NCBI RefSeq assembly: GCF_021168455.1
Contig: NZ_JAJOZR010000014.1
Coordinates: 1-64,000 of the forward strand
Reading direction: 5' to 3'
Length of the DNA stretch: 64,000 nt
From: Ferranicluibacter quercicola
GTDB taxonomy: Bacteria > Pseudomonadota > Alphaproteobacteria > Rhizobiales > Rhizobiaceae
The notes beneath the pieces are model-generated. The model did not search any database. It worked only from the letters and a program-made list of their open reading frames with translations, and was not told where the DNA came from. The position numbers were made by a program, and so were the translations under genes. Below are positions 1-9,042 of this stretch, one piece after another. Numbering within the stretch: the first letter of the stretch is position 1; each line of letters opens with the position of its first letter.

Positions 1-93
1 TAGATGGTTATCGTCCATTATAACCTCCGGTCTTCGATCACTTCGTGATCCAAGCCCGGTGGTTTCTTTCATACCGCGTAGAACTCTTCCAAT

Positions 94-121
94 CCTCCGC
101 CATAGGCGGAGGTTTTCTTTT
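94..121 (+). terminator. Rho-independent terminator of a gene left of the window
   Basis: A perfect 8-bp stem (CCTCCGCC / GGCGGAGG) with a 3-nt loop is followed by TTTTCTTTT. It reads rightward, so it would end a plus-strand transcript that began before position 1. No coding region can be assigned to the first 93 bases. They also hold a small hairpin at about 35-50 (GATCAC / GTGATC). Confidence 0.75.
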
Positions 122-130
122 GTTAAAAGA

Positions 131-165
131 AAAAGGGCCTGCACATCGCTGTGCAAGGCCCTTTT
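131..165. terminator. Bidirectional terminator
   Basis: An inverted repeat of AAAGGGCCT-type arms flanking TGCACA/TGTGCA has A-runs on one side and T-runs on the other, so it can act on both strands. On the minus strand it sits just after the stop of the 61-residue gene and is followed by TTTTTCTTTT. On the plus strand it backs up the hairpin at 94-121. Confidence 0.75.
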
Positions 166-188
166 CATTGGTCTCATTCACCCTGAGA

Positions 189-374
189 TCAGGCGATCCC
201 GGCAGGATCGCCGATCGGCAACAGAGCCGGATCGTTCGGGTTCTTGGTATCGCCCGGCGCGATCACGGGTGGAACGGGCGACGAATCCTGCCCGCGATCG
301 GGAATGCCCGGCGTCGAGGTCGGGCCCCGCGGCGTCTCGGTTCCGGGTGTCGGAAGTGGGTCACGATTTGGCAT
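189..374 (-). CDS. Small proline-rich hypothetical protein (61 aa)
   Basis: This 61-residue protein is rich in proline, glycine and threonine, with no cysteine, no hydrophobic stretch and no recognisable domain; it looks intrinsically disordered. The ATG is preceded by an AAGGA-type ribosome binding site at good spacing, and the frame ends just before a strong terminator. Those two features are the reason for calling it a real gene. Short proline-rich proteins of this kind are common in rhizobial genomes and have no assigned function. No function is proposed. Confidence 0.6.
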   Translation of the reverse strand: MPNRDPLPTPGTETPRGPTSTPGIPDRGQDSSPVPPVIAPGDTKNPNDPALLPIGDPAGIA

Positions 375-437
375 GATCTCATCCTTTCCTCTTAGGTCGA
401 AAGAGAAACGGCCCGGAGTGACGTTGGTTCCGACGTT

Positions 438-1250
438 TCACACACCGCCGATCTTGAGACGGGCCAGAAGCGGCAGATGATCGGACGCGAGACGCGACAG
501 CGGCGTGCGCACGGGGCCCGCCGCCACCGTCTCGATACCGTCCGAGACGAAGATATGGTCGAGCCGCAGGAGCGGAAATCGCGAGGGAAAGGTCGGGGCC
601 ATCCTTGCCGGCTGCCGGCCCATGCGTGCCGGCTCGTTTGCGGGTCGGACGGGCGGCAGCCGGCGCTTGAGAAGACCGTAGGCGACTGATGAGGGAATCG
701 CGTTGAAATCTCCGGCCAGAACGACGGGCCGATCCCGGCAGGCCGCGTTGCCGATCCACGCATCGCCCAGAAGCGTTTCCGCCTGCTGCCGTCGCTCGCC
801 ACGGCGCAGGCCGAAATGCGTGTTGAAGATCTGCACGGCGCGACCGTCGATCATCACTTCCACCCAGAGCGCCCCGCGCGTCTCGCCGACGGACGGGAGA
901 GGGCCGGCCTTGATCAGGCGCGACGGCAAGGCGGTCAGGATGGCATCGCCATACTTCTCCTCGTGCACATGCAGCGCCGGATGGAAATGCGACGTCATCG
1001 CGAGGAGATCGGCGATCCGCGCCGCCTGATCGATGCCGCCGGTGCGGGCACGGCCGACATCGACCTCCTGCAGCGCGACGACATCCGGTTGCGCCGCAGC
1101 GATGACCTCGGCAATCCGCTCCGGGTCCATCCGCCGGTCGGTGCCGATGCAGCTGTGGATGTTGTAGGACAGGATAGAGAGGACGCCGGCGGCCCGGGGC
1201 AGCGTGGCCATGGACGGGTCGAGCGAAGGCTGGATATGGTGTTCGGGCAT
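438..1250 (-). CDS. Endonuclease/exonuclease/phosphatase (EEP) family protein, YbhP-like
   Basis: The 270-residue protein has the EEP hallmark motifs in order: an N-terminal SYNIHS segment, the metal-binding Glu in LQEVD, the NTHFG segment, DFNAIP near residue 200 and the C-terminal SDHLPL motif with the catalytic His. The family hydrolyses phosphodiesters in DNA, phosphoinositides or other phospholipid headgroups; the substrate here cannot be read from sequence. It has no signal peptide. It is divergent from a YbhN-like membrane protein, and a phospholipase D protein lies just beyond. The same three families sit together as ybhP, ybhN and clsB in E. coli, which points to a lipid-related role (inference). 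The start has a weak ribosome binding site, so an ATG 13 codons downstream is possible. Confidence 0.85.
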   Translation of the reverse strand: MPEHHIQPSLDPSMATLPRAAGVLSILSYNIHSCIGTDRRMDPERIAEVIAAAQPDVVALQEVDVGRARTGGIDQAARIADLLAMTSHFHPALHVHEEKYGDAILTALPSRLIKAGPLPSVGETRGALWVEVMIDGRAVQIFNTHFGLRRGERRQQAETLLGDAWIGNAACRDRPVVLAGDFNAIPSSVAYGLLKRRLPPVRPANEPARMGRQPARMAPTFPSRFPLLRLDHIFVSDGIETVAAGPVRTPLSRLASDHLPLLARLKIGGV

Positions 1251-1389
1251 GGCGAGGGAACCCGGAGGGGGGCCAGTTCGTTCCCTGCGACAATGCCGTC
1301 GCGCCTGCGTGCTGCATTGCGGTGTGGGAACGATCGTGACGGCCCACGCCCTGCGTCATCAGCCGGACCTTTGAGAGAGCGACCACAGA

Positions 1390-2361
1390 ATGAGCCTTCG
1401 CCTTGTCTTCCGCGTGGTCGCCGTCGCGGCCGTTCTCTTCGCCCTCTATCTGCTGTTCCAGACCCTGCGGCAGTACACGCTCGACGAGATCCTGACCGCG
1501 ATGCGGGCCATTCCCGTGTCGCACCTGCTCCTTGGTCTCGCCTTCGCCGCCGCCTCCTATGCGTGCCTCTCCTGCTTCGACGCGCTGGGCGTGCGCTACA
1601 CGGGCAGGCGCCTGCCCTTCTACAAGACGGCGCTCGCCTCCTTCGTCAGTCTTTCCATCGGACACAATGTCGGTGTTGCCGCGCTCAGCAGCGGTGCTGT
1701 CCGATATCGCTATTATGCGCGCTGGGGCCTGACGGCGGAGGATGTGGCGAAGATCGTGCTGTTCTGCGGCGTCACCGTCGCACTGGGCCTCATGACCCTC
1801 GGCGGTGCCAGCCTGCTGCTGCGCCCGCAGGATGCCGCCGACATGACCGGGCTCAGCCGCGGCGCCGTCTTTGCCATCGGCATCGCGTCCTTGATCGCCC
1901 CCGTCATCTATCTCGTTTTGTCGGCCTTCGTGCGAAAGCCCCTGACGATCCGGAGCTGGAGCTTCGACCTGCCGAAGCTGCCGATCGCCACCGCCCAGAT
2001 CGCGGTCGGCACGCTCAATTTCGCCTTCGTGGCGGCAAGCCTCCACCAGATGCTCTCGGCCTTTGCTGAGGCCGGCTACCTCAAGGTCGCCTCCGTCTCC
2101 ATCATCGCCAATGTCGCCGCGATCATCAGCCACGTCCCCGGCGGCATCGGCGTGCTGGAGGCGACGGTCGCGCATATTCTGCCCGGCGCGGAATCGGTTG
2201 CCGCCGTGATCGCCTTCCGGGTAATCTACTACTTCATCCCGCTCGCCATCGGCCTGCCGACGCTGCTGGTCAGCGAGATCGTGATGAAGGACAAGACGGG
2301 CAAAGCTGCGGCAAGCACCGGCGAGGACACGCAGGCTCGGCATGCGGGCTCGCCGGCCTGA
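1390..2361 (+). CDS. YbhN/UPF0104 (lysylphosphatidylglycerol synthase TM-like) membrane protein
   Basis: The 323-residue protein is almost entirely hydrophobic, with about eight predicted membrane helices, and resembles the flippase-like transmembrane part of MprF/lysylphosphatidylglycerol synthases. It lacks the cytoplasmic aminoacyl-transferase domain, so it is unlikely to make lysyl-PG itself. The segment HVPGGIGVLE near residue 250 is the typical conserved loop of this family. The ATG follows a GAGAGAG-type ribosome binding site. It lies between an EEP-family gene and a phospholipase D gene, matching the E. coli ybhN-clsB-ybhP neighbourhood. A role in phospholipid transport or remodelling at the inner membrane is inferred, not shown. 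Confidence 0.82.
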   Translation: MSLRLVFRVVAVAAVLFALYLLFQTLRQYTLDEILTAMRAIPVSHLLLGLAFAAASYACLSCFDALGVRYTGRRLPFYKTALASFVSLSIGHNVGVAALSSGAVRYRYYARWGLTAEDVAKIVLFCGVTVALGLMTLGGASLLLRPQDAADMTGLSRGAVFAIGIASLIAPVIYLVLSAFVRKPLTIRSWSFDLPKLPIATAQIAVGTLNFAFVAASLHQMLSAFAEAGYLKVASVSIIANVAAIISHVPGGIGVLEATVAHILPGAESVAAVIAFRVIYYFIPLAIGLPTLLVSEIVMKDKTGKAAASTGEDTQARHAGSPA

Positions 2362-2411
2362 GGGACGATCTAAGAGAGAGAGAGAGATGCTCGCAAGCGC
2401 CGGCCGGCCTC

Positions 2412-3938
2412 TTAAGAGGCGCGGCCGAGAATGCGGCTGGCGATCGCGCCGGCGCGGCGGCGCAGCGTCTCGATCGGATGGATCGGCCCGGCGGGATCGA
2501 CGATATCGGTGCCGGGCAGCGGATCTTCCTCGCCTTCCGCCAGATCGATATCGAAGTGGCGCAGGCCACGGCGGCCGGTGTTGAGCGACTCCACGCCGTC
2601 ATGCAGCGAGTTCAGCCGCAGGATCGCGTCGCGGACCGCGTCCGGCGTCGAATCGAGATGCTCGGCGAGCATCCGGAAACGCACGTCGGCGATCGCGGCG
2701 CGCTGCTCGTCATCGACGGCCTCGATCGCCATATCGGCTTCCGTGTCCATGCCTTCGGACCGGTTGTTAAGGTTCGAGGAGCCGAGGCGCAGAAAGCGAT
2801 CGTCGATGATGACCAGCTTTGAGTGCACCAGCACTTCCTGCTCCCCATCCTCGTCGTCGCAGGGCACGACGGCATACATCACGCGCAGGCGGTCATGCGG
2901 GTCGTTGCGTTTCAGCCGGCGGATCAGGCGGTCGCGGTTGGTGCCCATCATCACCTTTTCGATGAAACCATGCGAGATACGCGTGACGACGATCAGCACT
3001 TCGGGGCCATCGGGCCGCGACAGCCGCTCGATCAGGATATCGGCGATGCCGAAGGCGGCGAGATACTGCGCCTCGATATAGACGATCCGCTGCGCCGATT
3101 TCAGCGCATCCGTCAGCATGTGAATGGATTCGTGGATGCCCTCGTTGCCGATCGTCGCCGGCGTGGTGCGGGCGATCGCGACGGGGCAGCCGGTCAGGGC
3201 GGGAACGAGGCCTTCGGGCCAAGCGGTGGCAGCGCCTTCGACGGGCGCGATCGTCTCGTCCATGGCGGACAGCCACCGTTCGCGGCAGATATCGCCGAGC
3301 ATGCGCGCCGCAGGGCCGGAAACGGCAGCCTGCATGTCGTGGACCGGCTCGTAGGCCTCGCCATCCGGCGTCACGCGCAGCGGATTGCCCGGCCGGTGGT
3401 CGCTGTCGTCCCAGCGGCGGGCAGTCAGGTCGATCCCGCCGATGAAGCCGGTGGTGTCGTCGATGCAGACGATTTTCTGATGATGCGAACCGCGCAGCGG
3501 ATGATGCGTGTCGAAGTTCAGGTGGATGCGGGGATGGCTCGCCCAGCCCTTCTTGCGGAAGAGCTTCAGCGACTTGCCGGAATAAATCGGCCCCATCGCC
3601 CAGACGAGAATGTGGATCTCGAGCGCAGGCCGTGCCTCGACCAGCGAGAGGAGAAGGTTTCCGAGCGTCGGGCTCTCCGGATGTTCGGGCGTCAGGCGGA
3701 TGTCGGGGCTGAAATCCCAGCCGATGATCCAGATGCGCCGGGAGGCTAGCCGCAACGCCTGATCCAGCGTCTGGAAATAGGCCTTTCCGTCGATCATGAA
3801 GGCGATCTTGTCCGCCATTTCCCGACGCCAGGCATTTTCGCCGATCCGGATGATGGGGGCCTCAAAGCCTAAAGAATCTTCGCCGTCACGCTCCTGGCCG
3901 ACATGATACACGTGCACTTCCCCCGACCGTTGCGCCAT
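2412..3938 (-). CDS. Phospholipase D family protein (two HKD motifs), ClsB-like
   Basis: The 508-residue protein carries two complete HxKx4D motifs, His153/Lys155/Asp160 and His372/Lys374/Asp379, each followed by the usual GG(I/S)xD or GSSNLNNRS segment, so both half-sites are intact. The family makes or breaks phosphatidyl bonds (phospholipase D, cardiolipin synthase). There is no signal peptide, so action at the cytoplasmic face of the membrane is likely. The ATG at 3938 has GGAG 7 nt upstream and is preferred over a TTG two codons earlier. The neighbouring EEP and YbhN-like genes favour a ClsB-like role in cardiolipin or phosphatidylglycerol metabolism. A free phospholipase D is the alternative. 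Confidence 0.88.
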   Translation of the reverse strand: MAQRSGEVHVYHVGQERDGEDSLGFEAPIIRIGENAWRREMADKIAFMIDGKAYFQTLDQALRLASRRIWIIGWDFSPDIRLTPEHPESPTLGNLLLSLVEARPALEIHILVWAMGPIYSGKSLKLFRKKGWASHPRIHLNFDTHHPLRGSHHQKIVCIDDTTGFIGGIDLTARRWDDSDHRPGNPLRVTPDGEAYEPVHDMQAAVSGPAARMLGDICRERWLSAMDETIAPVEGAATAWPEGLVPALTGCPVAIARTTPATIGNEGIHESIHMLTDALKSAQRIVYIEAQYLAAFGIADILIERLSRPDGPEVLIVVTRISHGFIEKVMMGTNRDRLIRRLKRNDPHDRLRVMYAVVPCDDEDGEQEVLVHSKLVIIDDRFLRLGSSNLNNRSEGMDTEADMAIEAVDDEQRAAIADVRFRMLAEHLDSTPDAVRDAILRLNSLHDGVESLNTGRRGLRHFDIDLAEGEEDPLPGTDIVDPAGPIHPIETLRRRAGAIASRILGRAS

Positions 3939-4010
3939 GGCCAAACTCCGTGGCGCGACTTAACGCTGCGACGGTCGGAAAGTTCCATGCGGCCTGATCG
4001 ATGGCGGCAA

Positions 4011-6644
4011 CTATTCCGTGATCAGCAGGATATAGGGCGTCCCTGAGAGCTCGCGCAGCGCGAGCGTCTGGCCCACCGCCACGGATCCGCCTTGCAGGAC
4101 ATTGCGGTAGGAACGGCCGGCCAGATCCTCCGGCAGGGAAAGCTGCGCCGCATCGAAGGCATGCTCCAGATCGCCCGTCTCCAGAAGCGTCAGCACCTTG
4201 CAGGGCGCGACGACGATTGCGGCGGTTTCACCCAACCGGCGGGCATAGGCGACCACGCTGCCGGAACCCTGCCCGGACACGTCGAGGGCACGATAGTCGC
4301 CATCCTGGAACAGGGCCGGATGGGCACGCCGCGCCGCGATGAGGCGCGCGGTCAGACCGATCTTCGCCTGTCCGGAGGACCGTGCCGCCGCATCGAACGG
4401 AAATCCCTCGGCCTTTCCCAGAAGCGTCGTCATGGCCTCATAGTCCGGCATGCGGCGATTGTCGGGATCGACCAGACTGAAATCGGCGCGCTCCGATCCC
4501 TGATAGACATCCGGCACGCCCGGCGCCGTCATCTTCACCAGCGTCTGGGTCAGCCCGTTGACGAGGCCAGCCTCGGCGAAGGGTTGCACGGTCTTGAGAA
4601 AATCACCCAGGAACGCCTTGTTATCCGGCGAAAGAAGCCCGGCGGCAAAAGCCTGCACGGCGCCTTCATAGGTTTCGTCCACCTCGGACCAGTCGCTGCG
4701 CTCCTTTGCCTCGCGCAGCATCTTTTCCACATAAGCGGAGAAACGCTCCTTGAAGGCCTCAAGCGTCGCGGCGTCCGGTGTCGCGGATGTCCCTTCCCAG
4801 GCGCCGGCCAGCGCCTGATAGAGTGCCCATTCGACCGCAGGGTCCGGCGCCGGGCCGTCTGCGAGGGTCTGGATCAGACCCGCATTCATCGCGTGCCACC
4901 GGGCAACGGCCTTCGCCCAGACGTCGGGCGCCTCGCTGATGGCGTAGAGGCGCGCACGCGCGTCCTCGCCGCGTTTGGTGTCGTGGGTCGAGGTGGTGGT
5001 GATCGCGTGCGGCTGTTCGGCCGCCCGTCGCTGCATGGCGGCGTGGAAATGCGCGATCGACATCGCCTCTTCTGCCGGGTTGCCGCCCACTTCGTTGAGC
5101 GCGAGAAGGCGGTGGTAGCGATAGAAAGCCGTATCCTCCATGGCCTTCGCCATGATCGGGCCGGTCACCTGCTGGAACCGGCTGCGGAATTCGAAGGCAT
5201 CGCCCTCGGTCGCACCCGATAGCGCCACGACGATCGCATCGAGCGCCTTGCGGCTTTCGCCGGACAGCATGCCTGCCGCCTCTTCCGCCGCACCGTCGAG
5301 AATCTTGCGGTCGTCCGCGCCAAGCGCATCGCGCGTGCCATAGGTCCTGTAGACCGGAAATGCCGTGATCAAGGCCTTCAGCGCCTGCTCCAGCGCCTTG
5401 GCATCGTATGTCTCACCCACGGACGCACCGGCCAGCGCCACGAGCCGCTTGATCTCGCCTTCGAAGTTGCGATCCAGCATCAGCTGCTTCGCCGCGGTCA
5501 AGATCGACGGATAATCCGTGTCGCCGGCAAACGCGGCATAGGCGTCATCGAGCGCCTTTGCCTGTGAGGAATCCGTAAACAGGTGTGCGAGCGCCGCGAT
5601 GAACTCGTAGCCGGTCGTCCCCGCAATCGGCCAGCTCGCGGGAACGCGCTCGTCCTCCTCGATGATCTTCTCGACCACGAGATAAACGTCGGGACCGACC
5701 GCCGCGCGCAACGTCTTCAGATAGCCCTCGGGGTCGGCGAGACCGTCGACATGATCGATGCGCAGCCCGTCGACGGTGCCGTCCTTCACCAGTTCCAGAA
5801 CGAGCCTGTGCGCCGCATCGAAGACGTCGGGCGCCTCGACGCGAAGACCCGCGAGCCCCGCAACCTCGAAGAAGCGGCGATAGCTGAGATCGCTCGCCGC
5901 CGTCTTCCAGTGCACGAGCCGGAAGGCCTGCGCCTCATGCGCAGCCTTCACACGCTCCACCGGCAGGCCGGCGAGGAAGGCGGAGAGCGCCCCCCGGTCC
6001 GTTTGCGAACTTCCCGTGATCAGCGTCTGCATCGTGTGGTGAAACGCCTCGTCTTCCTGCGCGGACGCTGACGCTGCAAGTGCGGCGATCTTTGCGCCGA
6101 GCGTACCCGGCGCGCCGTCCAGCACCGCGCCGTAGCTCGACGGATGCAGCGGAATGTTGCTTTCGTAATAGCCGAGCGCCAGATTGCCGGCAGCCTCATC
6201 CAGCCGGATCTCGATTTCCGCGTCGTCCAGCGCTTCGTCGAAACTCTTGCCCAGTTCGGCAATGGTCAGCGGGCGGGACCAGTCGATGTCGTAATAATGC
6301 GCATAGGGGCTCTGCTCTCCCCATTCGACGACGCTCCGCCACCAGCGGTTCTCGAGCGATGCGGCCATGTGGTTCGGCACGATATCGAGGATCAGGCCGA
6401 GATCGGCCGCCTTCAGTGCCGCCGACAGCCGGTCGAAGCCTTCGCGTCCGCCAAGCGCCGCGTCGAAGGCGTTGGGATCCGTGACGTCGTATCCGTGCGT
6501 CGATCCGTCCGTCGCGGCGAAGATCGGGGAGGCATAGAGATGGCTGATGCCGAGCGCCTTCCAGTGGTCGATCAGCGTGATGGCCTTGTCGAAGGTCATG
6601 CCGTTGCGGAACTGGAGCCGATAGGTGGCGATCGGAACTGTCAT
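4011..6644 (-). CDS. treY: Maltooligosyl trehalose synthase (TreY, GH13)
   Basis: This intramolecular transglycosylase turns the reducing-end alpha-1,4 bond of maltodextrins into an alpha,alpha-1,1 bond, giving maltooligosyl-trehalose. The 877-residue sequence begins with the family signature IATYRLQF and LYASPIF, has the GH13 motif DIVPNHM near residue 90, the nucleophile Asp297 in DGLRIDHVDGL, the acid/base Glu325 in VVEKI, AGTTGYE near 341 and the late PGVPDVYQGSE block. The chosen ATG places IATYRLQF at the N-terminus as in the family; an upstream start would add 19 residues with no homology look. The usual partner treZ is not in the window, although glgX and the glycogen operon lie within 35 kb. 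The gene is divergent from ilvD. Confidence 0.95.
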   Translation of the reverse strand: MTVPIATYRLQFRNGMTFDKAITLIDHWKALGISHLYASPIFAATDGSTHGYDVTDPNAFDAALGGREGFDRLSAALKAADLGLILDIVPNHMAASLENRWWRSVVEWGEQSPYAHYYDIDWSRPLTIAELGKSFDEALDDAEIEIRLDEAAGNLALGYYESNIPLHPSSYGAVLDGAPGTLGAKIAALAASASAQEDEAFHHTMQTLITGSSQTDRGALSAFLAGLPVERVKAAHEAQAFRLVHWKTAASDLSYRRFFEVAGLAGLRVEAPDVFDAAHRLVLELVKDGTVDGLRIDHVDGLADPEGYLKTLRAAVGPDVYLVVEKIIEEDERVPASWPIAGTTGYEFIAALAHLFTDSSQAKALDDAYAAFAGDTDYPSILTAAKQLMLDRNFEGEIKRLVALAGASVGETYDAKALEQALKALITAFPVYRTYGTRDALGADDRKILDGAAEEAAGMLSGESRKALDAIVVALSGATEGDAFEFRSRFQQVTGPIMAKAMEDTAFYRYHRLLALNEVGGNPAEEAMSIAHFHAAMQRRAAEQPHAITTTSTHDTKRGEDARARLYAISEAPDVWAKAVARWHAMNAGLIQTLADGPAPDPAVEWALYQALAGAWEGTSATPDAATLEAFKERFSAYVEKMLREAKERSDWSEVDETYEGAVQAFAAGLLSPDNKAFLGDFLKTVQPFAEAGLVNGLTQTLVKMTAPGVPDVYQGSERADFSLVDPDNRRMPDYEAMTTLLGKAEGFPFDAAARSSGQAKIGLTARLIAARRAHPALFQDGDYRALDVSGQGSGSVVAYARRLGETAAIVVAPCKVLTLLETGDLEHAFDAAQLSLPEDLAGRSYRNVLQGGSVAVGQTLALRELSGTPYILLITE

Positions 6645-6963
6645 CGTGAAAGACCTGCCTTCTGGGAGGAGCGGACGAAGCGAAGCGGGAACCCGGTGCA
6701 ACAGGGAGGACCGTCGCGCAGGCGCTGCATCAACAGGCAGGCCCGCCTGTTGGTTCCCGCCCGCCGTGCTGCATGAGCAAACTCTTTTGCAGTTGCGAAG
6801 AACCGGGGGGTGAAAAACCTGATCGCACCGTACCGGATTGCCGCATGAAGACCGTGACGCGAACGCGGTTTTGCGCTAGGAACCGCCGAAACTGTCGTCG
6901 GACGTCGCGCCCAAGCCAAAACCAGGCCCCGCCCGAGCCTCATAAACGCTTCGAGGAAACGCC

Positions 6964-8802
6964 ATGCCAGCCTATCGCTCCAGAACCACCACCCACGGCC
7001 GCAACATGGCCGGCGCCCGCGGCCTGTGGCGCGCCACCGGTATGAAGGACGGCGACTTCGGCAAGCCCATCATCGCCGTGGTCAATTCCTTCACCCAGTT
7101 CGTGCCGGGCCACGTGCACCTGAAGGATCTCGGCCAGCTGGTCGCCCGCGAGATCGAGGCCTCCGGCGGCGTCGCCAAGGAGTTCAACACCATCGCGGTC
7201 GATGACGGCATCGCCATGGGCCACGACGGCATGCTCTACTCGCTGCCCTCGCGCGAGATCATCGCCGACTCGGTCGAGTACATGGTCAACGCGCATTGCG
7301 CCGACGCCATGGTCTGCATTTCCAACTGTGACAAGATCACCCCCGGCATGCTGATGGCGTCGCTGCGCCTCAACATCCCCACGATCTTCGTGTCCGGCGG
7401 CCCGATGGAGGCCGGCAAGGTTCTCCTGTCCGACGGCAAGATCCATGCGCTCGACCTCGTGGATGCCATGGTGGCTGCGGCCGACGACAAGATGTCGGAT
7501 GCCGACGTGCAGACCATCGAGCGCTCGGCCTGCCCCACCTGCGGTTCCTGCTCCGGCATGTTCACGGCCAATTCCATGAACTGTCTGACGGAAGCCCTCG
7601 GCCTCTCCCTGCCCGGCAACGGCTCGACGCTTGCCACGCATTCGGATCGCGAAAAGCTGTTCCTCGAAGCCGGCCGCACGATCGTCGGCCTGACCAAGCG
7701 CTATTACGAAGGCGACGACGAAACCGCGCTGCCGCGGACGATCGCCTCCAAGGGCGCCTTCGAGAACGCCATGGCGCTCGACATCGCCATGGGCGGTTCG
7801 ACCAACACCGTCCTGCACATTCTGGCCGCCGCCCACGAGGGCGAGATCGACTTCAACCTCGACGATATCGACCGTCTGTCGCGCAAGGTTCCCTGCCTCT
7901 CCAAGGTGGCGCCAGCCAAGGCCGACGTGCACATGGAAGACGTGCACCGCGCCGGCGGCATCATGGCGATCCTCGGCGAGCTCAACCGCGCCGGCCTCAT
8001 CAATGCCGACCTGCCGACCGTGCATGCCAAGACGCTGGGCGACGCGCTGTCGCAGTGGGATATCGCCGTCACCGACAATCCGGCCGCTCTCGAACTCTTC
8101 TCCGCCGCGCCCGGCGGCGTGCCGACACAGGTTGCCTTCAGCCAGAGCGCCCGCTGGAAGGAGCTCGACTTCGACCGCGAAAAGGGCGTCATCCGCGATG
8201 CGCAGCATCCCTTCTCCAAGGATGGCGGCCTTGCCGTGCTCAAGGGCAATATCGCGCTCGACGGCTGCATCGTGAAGACGGCCGGCGTGGACGAGTCGAT
8301 CCTGAAATTCTCCGGCCCCGCCCGCGTCTTCGAAAGCCAGGATGCCTCCGTCAAGGCGATCCTCTCCAACCAGATCGTGGCCGGCGACGTCGTCGTCATC
8401 CGCTACGAAGGCCCGAAGGGCGGACCAGGCATGCAGGAAATGCTCTACCCCACGAGCTACCTGAAATCGAAGGGCCTCGGCAAGGCCTGCGCGCTCATCA
8501 CCGACGGCCGCTTCTCGGGTGGCACCTCCGGCCTCTCCATCGGCCACGTTTCGCCGGAAGCGGCGAACGGCGGCATGATCGGGCTGGTGCGCGAGGGCGA
8601 TATGATCGACATCGACATTCCCAACCGCACGATCTCGCTGCGCGTGTCCGAGGACGAGCTGGCGCAACGCCGCGCGCAGCAGGACGCCAGCGGCTGGAAG
8701 CCGACAGAGCTGCGCAAGCGCAAGGTGACGACGGCCCTGAAGGCCTATGCCGCCTTCGCGACCTCTGCCGACAAGGGCGCCGTGCGCATCCTGCCCGACT
8801 AG
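6964..8802 (+). CDS. ilvD: Dihydroxy-acid dehydratase (IlvD)
   Basis: It dehydrates 2,3-dihydroxy-isovalerate and 2,3-dihydroxy-3-methylvalerate in branched-chain amino acid biosynthesis. The 612-residue length is normal for the family. The iron-sulfur and metal ligands are visible in CISNCDKITPGM and ACPTCGSCSGMF, and the C-terminal GRFSGGTSGLSIGHV block is complete. The ATG follows GAGGAAA. It stands alone between treY (divergent) and the transglutaminase block, and a 9-bp GC hairpin lies just after its stop. I could not fix a promoter in the 319 bases separating it from treY. Confidence 0.98.
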   Translation: MPAYRSRTTTHGRNMAGARGLWRATGMKDGDFGKPIIAVVNSFTQFVPGHVHLKDLGQLVAREIEASGGVAKEFNTIAVDDGIAMGHDGMLYSLPSREIIADSVEYMVNAHCADAMVCISNCDKITPGMLMASLRLNIPTIFVSGGPMEAGKVLLSDGKIHALDLVDAMVAAADDKMSDADVQTIERSACPTCGSCSGMFTANSMNCLTEALGLSLPGNGSTLATHSDREKLFLEAGRTIVGLTKRYYEGDDETALPRTIASKGAFENAMALDIAMGGSTNTVLHILAAAHEGEIDFNLDDIDRLSRKVPCLSKVAPAKADVHMEDVHRAGGIMAILGELNRAGLINADLPTVHAKTLGDALSQWDIAVTDNPAALELFSAAPGGVPTQVAFSQSARWKELDFDREKGVIRDAQHPFSKDGGLAVLKGNIALDGCIVKTAGVDESILKFSGPARVFESQDASVKAILSNQIVAGDVVVIRYEGPKGGPGMQEMLYPTSYLKSKGLGKACALITDGRFSGGTSGLSIGHVSPEAANGGMIGLVREGDMIDIDIPNRTISLRVSEDELAQRRAQQDASGWKPTELRKRKVTTALKAYAAFATSADKGAVRILPD

Positions 8803-8813
8803 GCAGAGACATC

Positions 8814-8842
8814 CGGGCCTGCTGCCACCGCGCGCAGGCCCG
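8814..8842 (+). terminator. GC-rich hairpin after ilvD
   Basis: A perfect 9-bp stem (CGGGCCTGC / GCAGGCCCG) with an 11-nt loop starts 11 nt after the ilvD stop. There is no T-run, so it may be a weak or Rho-assisted terminator, or a 3' end stabiliser. The rest of the 240-base gap up to the next gene shows nothing recognisable. Confidence 0.4.
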
Positions 8843-9042
8843 CTTGCCGCCCCGACCGCGCACCGGTCGGCGAAGGCCGGCGGATCCTTGCAAAAGTCCA
8901 CCGCTCACCTCTGTCGGCATGGCATCCGGCCGGGCGTCGTCGCGTTACTTGCGATGGCAGGGCCGCAGCCGACCTGCCGATTTTTCAGCCTTGCTTTATT
9001 TCGTTGCATTGCACACAGTCCATCCGTCATCGAGGGGACCGC

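Noticed and set aside
379..2343. Minus-strand open frame of 654 codons opposite the YbhN-like gene and part of the EEP gene
   Set aside because: The membrane protein on the plus strand explains the sequence. The antisense product is charged and repetitive.
2373..2387. AG dinucleotide run as a phase-variable tract
   Set aside because: It lies in the 50-bp gap between two convergent gene ends, with no start or promoter affected.
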